Positions 21,401 to 32,383 of a DNA stretch of 64,000 nt are shown in pieces. The first letter of the stretch is position 1. The number at the start of each line of letters is the position of its first letter. Source of the stretch: Pochonia chlamydosporia 170 (lineage: Eukaryota > Ascomycota > Sordariomycetes > Hypocreales > Clavicipitaceae); assembly GCF_001653235.2 (NCBI RefSeq), contig NC_035795.1:1364001-1428000 (forward strand), given 5' to 3'. Below the pieces are notes generated by a model. That model was given only the letters and a program-made list of their open reading frames with translations. It did no database searches and was not told the DNA's origin. Made by a program: the position numbers and the translations under genes.

Positions 21401-24400
21401 GCATGCATTTTTTTCTGTAGCTTACCCAGCGCAGTCTCCCTGCAATACGACATGGAGGCCACAAGTTTGGATTTGGTGACTTGTTGCATGTGGTGAACAC
21501 TGTTGGTGGTTTTACCCATCGTCTTACAATTCTTGCCACAACTCCCATCTCTGATACAGCCCAAACGGATCAAGATATCCTGCAATATTGCAGTCGCGTG
21601 CCGATCGACTCCCTCCGTTCACCTTTTTATGCACTCAAAAGGGCATATTGAGACGTCGAAGCCACTTGATAGTGTCTCATCTCATCCGGACGCCAGCAAG
21701 GTTTGTCTTTGACGACGGTGCTGATCGGCGAAAGTTCCGTGGAATGTTCGAATCTGTCCAGGAACATGATGCGCTAGTCGCCGGCCACTTCCTATCTCCC
21801 GTCGCCGGCACTCCATGTCCTCAGCCCCCAGTACCCTTCCGGTGTGGCTGCCAGGTGGGCAAGCTGGTCCTGCTTTCTTGGTGCGCGGTCAGGACAACAT
21901 GGCGCCAATGCACGGCGGTTAGGAATGGGGCGAGTCAGAAGCAGCATGTTGAAGAGCTTGACATCAAACCCCTGGCTGCGCCGATGACTTGGTTGTGTGA
22001 GCATGGCAAGGGGGTTGCAAAATGATGCGCAGTCTTTGAAGTACCCTCAGATAGTAGGAAGAGAGATCAGAAGGCCTCAGCAGCTATAGAATGTCCAAAA
22101 AAAATTAAGAAAAATGCTTAAACCACTAGAGTTTAAGCTCACCTATTAAATAGTAGTCTTAATGTTAAATTATGGCATTCTTTGTGATAGTTATGGCCGA
22201 TTAGACTTAATAGGTTTATTTGACGGTACCGTTGTAGGTGCGTGTTATTTTGCAACCCGCCTGCATGGCCATGTCCACCCATCCAGAGAACCTGACACTA
22301 TCAAGCCACCACCCACCCAACTGCCTGGTTGGTCTGGCTCGTCCTGAAGCAGCACCCTGCTCCGTCTCTCTGTGGTCCAGGCTGGACAGCCCCAAGACAA
22401 GACTGGTCTGCTCGTATGCGCCATGCTCCGCAACAGTCCTGCATGGCCAGCTATCCTTTGACAGCAGGTCCTTCGTCCGAAGAGCTTCCGTAGTATAGAC
22501 AAGGGCCTCTGGTTCCACGAGTTGACCACCGTCTCTCACGTGGCAACTTCACCTAATGGGCTTTCAGCAGATCGCCGGTTTCGATGAAGCTCAGTCTGCC
22601 AGCATGGTGGAGAAAGGGACAAGGAATGCCAGAGAACACCGACTCTGTGTGCCGGACAGCCCAGAACGTGAGCTGAAAATGGACGACTTTTATCGATGTC
22701 ATCGTGGCGTTGCACTCTATTGACCTAGCCACTTTCATCCTAGCATTAGTATGTCCAGCAGTGCACGCAGGACGACTCCTTGGCGTTTGCGACAACAAGA
22801 CGCAACCAGCTGGTCCTGTAATTACAATAGAAGCGCAGAATAGCACCCAGCACACCCCATAGTACAGCAAACAACTTTGTCGTGGACTCTTGGTCAAGGG
22901 CAAGGATGTTCTGATGAATCGTACCCGCCTTGTCTTACAGCTCAGTGGGTTAGACTGGCATACTTGCGGAAAGTGTGCTATAATCAGCAAGACACCCCCG
23001 ATAGCCAGAGTCAGACCTTCGAGATTCCAAAGGCCATTCTTTCACATTTCTCTTGGTTTCCTTTCGAGTCGGGGAATTCACTATTGCCCATGATGCTATA
23101 TGACAAGGATTTTGTCATAACACATCATTCGAGAGAGCATGGTCCAATATCGCGCTGACTGTAATGGCGTGACTCCGTCAAGCTGATTTCAGCGTTTGAT
23201 GTGCTGACAATTGGAGATGATAGGAATAATCCTTGCAATACGTTTTGATTTTTGAGAACCATTATCGTGGCTGACCGGTAGATATTTGTGGCCATATTTA
23301 GATCCCATTGCCCATCAGGCCGGGTGCGATAGGGGTTCTGGACCAGAACCAAGGCTTCGGTGACGGACTAGATCTAGCTCAATAGCACACGGTGGCAGAA
23401 GCTGGCTCCTCCTCCACAACCCAGCTCCGTTCTTTTGTGAGATGTAACAACTGGATTGAACCAAGATCAAGGTTTGGTTTATTTTCGTATTTTTGTCGTT
23501 CAGCGGACGGTTAGAGAAATAACCCTCTTGTCGAGAGTTATCTAAGCAAACTTCTTGTTCCAGTCATGCAAGCTTGATGTTGAAACCAAATAGTCCCCAA
23601 AAAAAATTGAGATCCGGATTCTTACTGGCTTTTATCCGCCTATCATTAGCCTTCAGTTTCGTTGAAGCAGGTATTCAAAATCAGGTTGGCTCAGAGAAAA
23701 AGGCAAGGAAAGGTGGCCTGGTGGTCCAGCGGAGCCATTTGAGGCTTTTGACTTCCCGGCAGGCAAGGCACCAACAGAAGGTGAAACTTGAACCGTTGGC
23801 AATTTTGACAATGCTCCCGACGGGAAATGTTGTCAGGCGGCGTTGTGGTCCTGGAAAAGGCGGCTTGTAAGGAAAAGATGTGCATGTCCCAAACAGTCAA
23901 ATCGTATCACGACTCCACCCACCCCAATCGGCGACGTGATCATAGTTGACTAGCTGTGAGAGACCCCGGATGTCCTAAACCTTGACCTGCCATGGACGGA
24001 GTGACGGCCCTTGAACCACAAATAATATTAGCAGGGGTTTTTGACATTGGCAAGTGGCTGCATGGCGTGCCAGGTCAGCTCCCAATGGGTGATAGATATT
24101 GCATGGAGTGCTGATATTTTGTCTTCAAGGCCAACTAGTGGCTATCCGTCTTCCACCACGCTCTGTTTGCCTAATTTGTTTCCAACGTATCGTTCCCCGA
24201 ATCGGAGCTTGCATTCGGGATGAAACTTTGTTTGCGGGTATGGCTTGCTTTTTGAACCCTCTCTGGTTGCAAGTCAAGGTCAGGCTCGGATCAATTGTCA
24301 CTTGATCCGAAAATCTGCACTGTGAGCTCGTTGAATAATTTCTGTGCTTTTGTACTTTTGCACGCTTTGCGAAACTTTCTGTTTGCGTAGACCAACGCCC

Positions 24401-26314
24401 TACACAGTGAGGGAAGTCTTCGGCAGTCGGTGACGGCTGGAAGACTGCTCCAAACGAGTCTGGCCCTGGTGCAAAACTGAGGGCCATGCCACCCCTGGCC
24501 CTGCCGCCAGGGCTGTGGTTATCTCAGTAAGCCATGACACGTTTTTTTTTCCATCCCCTACCAACAATCCCTCAATGTGGACCAACCTCAAGCAATAACT
24601 GTGGCGCTGGGCTTTGAGGGTCCGAACTAACCATGGGGCGGAACCTCTCCGACATGGTAACATGGCCACCTCCACATCCCCAAGGTGAGGAGACGCACTG
24701 GCTGTCGCGCAAAGAAGGACATGTACGGCGTAGTGTACTATTGATCGGCCAGATCTTACAGCTTCAGGGATCATGGGAGTCGTGCGGAGGGGTGATACCT
24801 CGGAACAACGGCTGGGAATGCGCAGGCTGGCATTCGAGCTCGATACATGTGATGATTGCCACAGAGATTTTGTGTTGACTCAGGTCGAAGTGATGTTGAA
24901 GTCACTGACAGCATGAGCCCCGGCCAAAAGACAAGTACTGTCTGGTCAAATCGCAGTCAAGGAATGGTGTCTGGTCGGAAAGGGCCGTAGAGGTGTCAGT
25001 TGTCAGTTGGCAGATTGAGAAACTCTGCAGAACTGTCACTGTGATAGCCAGGGAAGAGGCATGGTCTCGTCTCTGGTCGGGATCCACAGGTCTGCATGAT
25101 ATCTGGTGGAAAGGGGAGCTGTCAGATTCGGTATGCTCTGAGACTGCCTTGCAGGTAATGCTAATGCTGTACCACTCGAGAGGCAACAACAAGAGGCGAA
25201 GTAACAGCCTATGCCATGTAAGTCATCAATTTATAGGCTTTTTGTGACAATCAATCAGGGTAAGTCTTGCGGACCTGAAAGGTTGTGGTGACTGCCAAGC
25301 CTCTCGTCTCCAACTGAGTGGCAAAGCTGATCATGCAAGTGTAGCACCATGTGGAGAGAATGTCCATTTTGTGCGACTTGAAAGCTTTGGGATTGTGACA
25401 CCGTTGGGCTGTTAACGTAACAATGAACCAGCTGTGCGGAATGACGAGAGCATCGAGATGTTTTGTTAGAGGCGAAGCTCCTTTTCCGGTCGTCGCCGTG
25501 GTTCTGGGCCTTTTTTTGTTTTTTCAACAAATTTCATTGGATTTTTTAATCTTGTTTTTCGTTCAGTGCGGAATACCCAATCCGCAGTCACGTCAATCAA
25601 GATGGGAAGTCGCCTTCATCGCGCCTACCCTATGGCGCGGATTGCAACTCAAAATGGCATAGTTTGACGAAAATTGACCAACACGGAGAACACCGAGAGA
25701 GCAGCAGCAAGTGGAATAAAAGGGAAAGACATGAACTGCAAAAGGACGAGGGGAGTTGATTTATGGAAATTATACCATTGAATGACCGGCTCGCGCTTGT
25801 TTCTTCCTTGCTGCTTGCTACTTGTTCCCTGATTGTTCTGTACTACATACAGTGTTGACTTTTACAGTCTGGGGTTTGGTTGCCGTTAAATCTTAACTAC
25901 CCTGGAGCAGTAGATCCATTTTCATTCTGACAACACTACCACGACACGAGAAATCAGTACACCATATGAGCAAGCCAGACGGCGCTGCCTGCATAATCGT
26001 CACTGATTCATCCGGGACACAGAAAGAGTTTCAGAGCTGAGGCTTTGATGAACGGTGTTCAACCATAGCCTCGGTGGATCTTGCACCCTGACAGTTTCAG
26101 GCTGTTTGCCAAGGGGCTGCAGGTGTAATCGAATGAAGACAACATTCGCATTTCATCGGACACACTTCACAACATTCGTCAATGCTCCCCGAGTCGTCAC
26201 CACGGAGTAATCTAACATATAGTCAAGCCGACTTGTTCAAAGGGTCCATCCAGTCAGCCGAATCAGTCGTGACACCTGGCGTGGCATCGACAAAAACAAA
26301 CTTCTTCTGCGACA
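18442..26314. other. 7.9-kb gene-free region upstream of the Zn2Cys6 gene
   Basis: No frame in this stretch shows a domain, credible splicing or gene-like codon use, on either strand. It lies between divergent starts (regulator on minus, MOSC protein on plus). Base composition is ordinary apart from an AT-rich island at about 22090-22240. It may contain regulatory DNA, a long 5' UTR, non-coding transcripts or decayed elements; sequence alone does not decide. Confidence 0.5.
22090..22240. other. AT-rich island with an inverted repeat
   Basis: A sharply AT-richer patch than its flanks. It includes GCTTAAAC (22116-22123), a 7-nt loop, and GTTTAAGC (22131-22138), perfect 8-bp arms. It could be a relic of a mutated mobile element; no terminal repeats or coding remains were found. 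Confidence 0.35.
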
Positions 26315-27852
26315 ATGGCTCACCTCGACTACAGCGCAGTCTTTCTCGTGGTAGTCACCGTCATTGTCTTCTTCGTCCCAGTCTTCATTCTATTCCCACC
26401 AATCCCCGTTGATCACAGTGATGCCTTGCGCCAGACGCATAGCAAGCTGGGTCGTCCTCTACGGGAGAGCAACCTAAGATCCCAATATGACAAGAGACAT
26501 CAACCCCAGCCAGGCAAAACTCCAAAAATCGAGAGCCTTCACATATATCCCATAAAGTCATGCAGGGGCATCGAAGTTGACAAGACCAGGATTTTGCCCA
26601 CTGGCCTGGAGCATGACCGCCTCTTTATGTTCGCTCAGCTGACATCTAAGGCCACATCTAATTCTACTGGGAAAGGCGACGAAGCTGCGTCGAGCCGCGT
26701 CTGGGAATTTCTGACGCTACGGCAGCTGCCGCTGCTAGCCAATGTCAAAGTTGACATATGGCTCCCGGACCCAAACAAAAAGAGCAGACAACTTGGCTAT
26801 TTGGAAGGCGGCTTTGTGCTTGTCCGCTTCCCCTGGCAAGACAAAGGCTTGCGAGGGTTCGCTCAACTTGTTGCCGCAAAGTTTAGTCGAGGGCTGAGCG
26901 CAGTTTCCGAGAAGGAATTTGTTCTCCCACTGGAGTTTCCATCCAAGGAGGAGATAACCGCCAGGGGTTACGAGTTTGCAAATGTCAAAATTTGGGTGGA
27001 CATTGCGAATGCACTCAACATGTCCAGGGAGTTACCGCCAGAGCTGGCTACCTACCTTGGTGTGAAAAATCGACTTGGAATCTTTCGATCCGACCCATTC
27101 AACCGCAGGGTCGTATTTCGATGCGCTCCCCGGAAGGAAACGCTGGGTTATCAAACGGAAGTAGATTTTCACGACGCAGTAAGTTAATCCCAGCTTCTCA
27201 ACGCACACCACTTAGCTATGTGATCCTGATCTAAAATGATATTCCCCTCTACAGTACCCAGTACATCTGCTCAATTTGACGAGCATTCGAGCACTGGAGT
27301 CCAAAATCCAAAAGGACAAACAGATAGACCGTTTGGATGCTCGACGATTTCGCGGCAATATAATAAGTATGTGGTTAACTTAGCCTTTCCGCCAAGCAGC
27401 AATGTCTATGTACTGACCCAGACGCTATCAATCCAGTCTCCGGGGTAAAAGATTATGATGAGGATGACTGGCGACGTATCAAGTTCAAAAGTCCTGGGAC
27501 GACTAAGACATTGAGCACGTTCGATGTCTCATGTCGAACTGTGAGGTGAGTGACATTCAGCCTCCTGGAAGAGAGGACCTTGAAACACTAACATGTGTGA
27601 TGAAGATGTAAGCTGCCTAACGTCGACCCGGCTACGGGCATTCGCCATAAGGTGGAACCCGATCATGCTCTACGCAAATACCGGGACATTGACGCCGGTG
27701 CCCCAAAAATGGGTTGTCTTGGCATGCAACTTTGCCCTATTTTTCCAAAGAGTGACATTCCAGAGCAGTTGGAGTCCATGTTGGAAGTCGGCATGGAACT
27801 TGATGTCCTTGAACGTGGATCCCATTTATATATCAAGCAAAGCGCACGGTGA
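26315..27852 (+). CDS. membrane-anchored MOSC-domain protein, mARC-like
   Basis: Four exons: 26315-27178, 27255-27366, 27437-27545, 27606-27852; 1332 nt, 443 aa. A hydrophobic N-terminal anchor (residues ~8-28, FLVVVTVIVFFVPVFILF) is followed by the MOSC N-terminal beta barrel (IESLHIYPIKSCRGIEV, GLEHDRLFMF) and the MOSC domain (DARRFRGNIIISG, CRTVRCKLPNVDP, ALRKYRD, FG-like end). The cysteine in VRCKLPNVDP matches the residue that ligates molybdenum in mitochondrial amidoxime-reducing component (mARC). Such enzymes reduce N-hydroxylated compounds using electrons from cytochrome b5 and its reductase. Membrane location is clear; mitochondrial outer membrane versus ER is not. The first reliable ATG is at 26315 (CGACAATGGC). 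Confidence 0.85.
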
Positions 27853-28089
27853 TGTCGGATCTCGAGCAGGAGCCAAGGCCAAACTGCCACTAGTAGTCGC
27901 ATTCCATCGCTCAGCATAACTTGACGCACATGTATATTACATATTCAGTGGATAATGAAAGATGCCAAATATCTACCGGTACACCGAATCAAAAGAGGTA
28001 AAACGCTCTTCGCCATCCCATACTCTTTGTACAAAATATATCTCCATGCCACTCTTCTCGTTTCTCATGACCGTAAACAAAACCTGCAA

Positions 28090-31000
28090 TTATTTCATAT
28101 CCGCTGGAGTCAAGGCTTGAACCATGCTTGTCCCTTCACTGAACCTCGTTCTGAAAATTCTGTTTGCGTTTTGGAACATACCGTCCTTCAAACTAACAAC
28201 AATGAACTGCGAGCCCTTGAACCGCGTTTTGATGAGACGACCAATGTTCTGGGTATGAGACAGATCCAGCGCAGCATCAACCTCATCAAGGATGTACATT
28301 GGGGCAGGCTTGAATTGGAGGAGCGCCATAATAAGTGAGAGAGCAACAAGTGATCTGTGATACTGTCAGTTTGACAAAAAAAGACTCAAGAGATTGTCGT
28401 GGGCTTTCGTTTCATGGAATTCATACCTTTGGCCACCGCTTAGTTCTGTTAAACTCTGTTTCCATACCTTACCAAGGCACACTTTGACTTCAAGACCATC
28501 ACTAATAGTCTTGCCCTCAGGCGGATCGAGTTTGGCGAAACTGCCTCCTGGCAACAGTTCCGAAAAGATTTGACCAAAGTCGCCATTGACCTTCTCCCAC
28601 GTCTCATGCAGAGCTTTCTTCTTGTAGTCGTCAAGGCTTACAATAGTTTCTTCAATCTTCCGTTTATCACGGATGACTGTCTTGATCATATGTTTCAAAG
28701 TGACTTCCTTCTTCTCGACGCTGTCAATCATGTTCATGACCTTGGGATTGATCTTCTTCTTCATGCCCTGAGAACGTTCCGTAAGGTTCCGGAGCGTGGA
28801 TTTGCACTCGCCAATATTCTGGCCCTGGAAGTCATAAGGCGTGCCGTTTCGCCCGAATTTGTCCTTTTCGTCTTGAATCCACTCATATTCTGATTCCAGA
28901 TGCGCAACATTCTCGGCAGCTCCTTGTTGTTCCTTATGGAAACGCTCAATCTGGTGACCAAGCTTCTGCATCTCCAAACCTTCCTCGGTGATTCGGGCGT
29001 TTTTCGAACGCATTGCCTCTTCTGACAACCTCAGCTCGTCGTCAAAGAGGCTAAGCTTTGCTCTCTCATCATCCAGCTGAGCTTGGACAGAGTCATGCGT
29101 CTCCTTTAGCGCAACTCGTTGCTTTGAAAGGCTCTCAACATCTTGCTGTGCAGCTTTAATGCCAAGCTCGGCTTCCTGCAACTGCTCTCGAGCAGCAGAC
29201 AGATCGGCACCCACTTGCTCTAAATCGAGCTGAGCATTTTGGTGATCTTTTTGCAAGCTTTTGACTGCCGCCGAGTTCTTTTCGAGGCCAGATCGCAGCT
29301 TGTCCAGCGATTTTTGCAGCTCCACGAGTTTGGCGTCTTTGTTGGTGTCAAAATCTTTCATGTCCTTCTCAATTCTCTTGACATCTGCGTTGGCTTCAGT
29401 CTGGCGAGACTTGGCTTCAGCAATGCTGTTTTGAAGTCCTGTAATGCTAGTTTTCATGTTCTCAACTTCTTGTATGATCGAGGATGAAGAGTTGCTGCTG
29501 ATTTGATCCTCTGCGAGCTTAATCTCGTGATTTTTTAGGTCCAGGTCCTGCTTGATGTGGCGTGCCTGGTCTAGCTTTGACTTCTCCTTGTTGATCTTTG
29601 CCTGGAGTTCCTTCAGGGTCTGCTCTGTTTCCTTTAACTGTCGGGTAATGTTGTTCAACTTCTGTAGCGTCACCAAAACGCCACTGGAGTTGGGTGAACT
29701 GCCTCCCGACAATGTACCGGAAGGATCATACGCATCGCCTTCCAGGGTGATACTTCGCATCCTAACATTGGGATCAAAAGTGACACGCTTGGCGGTCTCT
29801 GCATCAGCACAAACCAAAGTGTTTCCGAAAACATATTCCATGGCCGCGGACACGTCTTCGTCATACCCAACAAGGGAAAGCGCAAGATCAACTTTGCCGG
29901 GCGCGATGTTTTGTGCAGTCGCAATTGTTTGAGCCGATGCCTTAAAGGCAGCAATTTTGTTGAGTGGGATGATAGTGACTCTTTTTCGCAATTTGCCTTT
30001 CTGAAGAAGCTGAGTGCCGGTGACCTCGGAATCAACAACAACGTTGTAAAGGCGGCCACCGGCGCAAATTTCGAGGGCTGTACCAGCCTTTGTATGGTCC
30101 TTGTCAAGAGTGAAAAGTTGAGCTACGAGACCTTTCACCTTGGATCGGTCGAAGCCCGGCACGGGGTCTGCGTAGTTGAAGTCTATGATGGCCACTTGAC
30201 GCTTCAGTTTGTCGGAGTCCTGGCGCAGACTTCGGGCAGTCTGTTGAAGCTGCGATTCTTGCTTATACATATCCTCTTCTTGTCCGGGCTCAAAACCCAA
30301 TGTTCCCAGTTCCTTCTCAAGCTTTTGTACCTGGCCTTTTAGGCCGTCGAGGTCACGGAGGAGACCGGCGTTCTGCTCTTTAGCTTTCTTTGCACGTGGC
30401 TCTTCCTCCTTCAAACGGCTTTGCAGATGCGTGATTTTGATTTTGGCTTGCTCCTGTTCAGTTGCGGCTGCCGTAGCACGATTCCTCGCGTCTTGTAGTT
30501 GACCCTGATACCCGCTCTCCTGCCCGTCTTTGGAAGCGACACCGGTTTGAAGAGTTTGCAGCAGCTCTTCTTTGGATTCAACCTCCTGAGTCTGCTTGGC
30601 AAGGTCTTCCTTCGCCTTATCGTAAGAGCCCTTGGCGTTGTTGAAGGTTACCGTCTTGTCCTCCAAGGCCGTTTCTAGTTCTGATACCGTCTTTTCCACT
30701 GTCTGTTTCTTCTCCTTTTCCTCTGCCAAACTAGTGTTCTTTAAGTCCATCACGGTAGCAAGACGGACCAACTCATTGGCATGTTTCTTTACTGTTTCCT
30801 CCAAGGCCCCAGCTTTGCCACCCTTCTTTACCTCTTTTTCACGCTGAGCTCGAACTTTTTTGACGTCCTCTTCCAAGTGCGAGATTTCACTCCTGAGTCG
30901 AGTCGAAGACTCTTCCAACAGCTTGTGACGTTGCTTCTTGCCTTCGAGATCTGCTGCTGATTGCTTGAGCTTTTCTTGACATCGGATATAATCGTAGGCA

Positions 31001-31880
31001 ACGACGACCCTCGTTAACCGCTCAAGATCATTCTGTGTTTGTTGGAAATCCAGGAATGCTCGTTTCTCCGTGCGAAGCTTTTCTAGTTTTGGTTCGATCT
31101 CGTCTTTCAATAGTTCTCGAAGCTCTTGGAGTTTTACTTCCTTCTTGCCCATGGTTTTGAGTGCTTTGTCTCGGCGGTCCTCAAACATTCTAGTTCCAGC
31201 AGCTTCCTCTATCATCGCCAGTATCTCCACCGCTTTCATGTTTAACACCTTGGTGATGCGTCCTTGCATGATGAGGAAATTGGGGTTGTTGATATTGAGT
31301 TGCACAGACTGGAACAAGTTCTGGACCGTTTGCTGCTGGGCTCGGTGTCCATTGATAAGATATTTGGATGTGCCACCCAGTACAATCTGGCGTGTGACAC
31401 TTATACTTGCATACTCCTCGAAACCGATCGGTGACTTCTTGGTATCTCGGTTGTCAAAGACAATTGTTACGCTGGCTTTGGTAACGCCGGCTTGCCCTCG
31501 CTTGTAAATGAGGTCCTAAACCCAGAGTAAATATCACATTCTGGCTTACAGAAATGCGGGGAGGCGAGTATTCTTACTTGGAGATTTTGTGCTCGAACTG
31601 TTGACATATTGGTAATACCCAGGACGAAACAAATGGCATCCAAAATATTTGATTTACCGCTGCCGTTGAGGCCGGTAATAGAGTTGAAGCTCTCATCCCT
31701 GTAGACATCTGTTAGCGATCCTCGTACGCTGTATGCGCTCGTGTTTCTCTGTTGTTTACCATCCCGATATCACCGTCCGAACGGCGTACGACTTGAAGCC
31801 CTGCGCGAAAATTAGTTGATTGTGGCCATTACAAAACCAAGGCCAATACATACGTCAATAATAACTTCTATTACCCTCAT
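28090..31880 (-). CDS. SMC2: condensin subunit Smc2
   Basis: Five exons: 31880-31854, 31800-31760, 31698-31578, 31515-28427, 28354-28090; 3543 nt, 1180 aa, the usual Smc2 length. Walker [10 protein letters not shown] lies at residues 32-40, followed by long coiled coil, the globular hinge (middle third, [23 protein letters not shown]), a second coiled coil, the LSGGQR signature (split by the last intron after SGGQ) and Walker [19 protein letters not shown]-type N-terminal residues are replaced by the Smc2-specific [18 protein letters not shown] start. With Smc4 it forms the ATPase core of condensin, which compacts mitotic chromosomes. It is head to head with INCENP, 503 bp away. Confidence 0.97.
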
Positions 31881-32383
31881 GATTGCGACTTCGTTTGTCG
31901 TAGAGGGTGCAAATGCTAAGTGACTACGTGGTAGCCAAGCTGGGCTTGTCGTCGTCAATCAGACCAAACATCCCACCTAGCGACGACGCGCTGAAAGTAA
32001 ACAAAGCGTGTTTAATTTCTGATAAGCGTCTTATCAGCACGTGCCACCTCAGCCCGTTTCCCGGCTTCGTTTTGAGAACCAGTTCGGGTGGACGCGACAG
32101 TGCGTCCACGGAGGCCAGCATTTAGGCGCTAACCCAATTTGGGATCAATCAAAACATTGCGGCTTGGAATGCCATGCCCTACTGAACGTCAGAGCTCTCC
32201 ACCACCAACATCAACCAACCTTAGTAGCTTGCAGCTCCGACTCTCCCTTTGACTTCATCACTTGGGAAATTTCTTTTATCTAGTACCATCAGATGTCTTC
32301 ATGATATCAACCATTCTCGACTAGACTGAACGGCGGCCAACGACTACGACACCCCACCGCATCTGTCGGTGACGCGAGCGGTC
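31881..32383. promoter_or_regulatory. shared divergent promoter of SMC2 and INCENP
   Basis: 503 bp between the two start codons. In it: ACGCG (31986-31990), a forkhead-type GTAAACA (31997-32003), a palindromic GATA pair CTGATAAG-CGT-CTTATCAG (32019-32037), an adjoining CACGTG E-box (32038-32043), and GTGGACGC-N6-GCGTCCAC (32088-32109) whose arm and loop include another ACGCG. Forkhead and ACGCG (MCB) sites control mitotic and G1/S genes in yeasts, which suits both products; function here is inferred. Confidence 0.55.
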
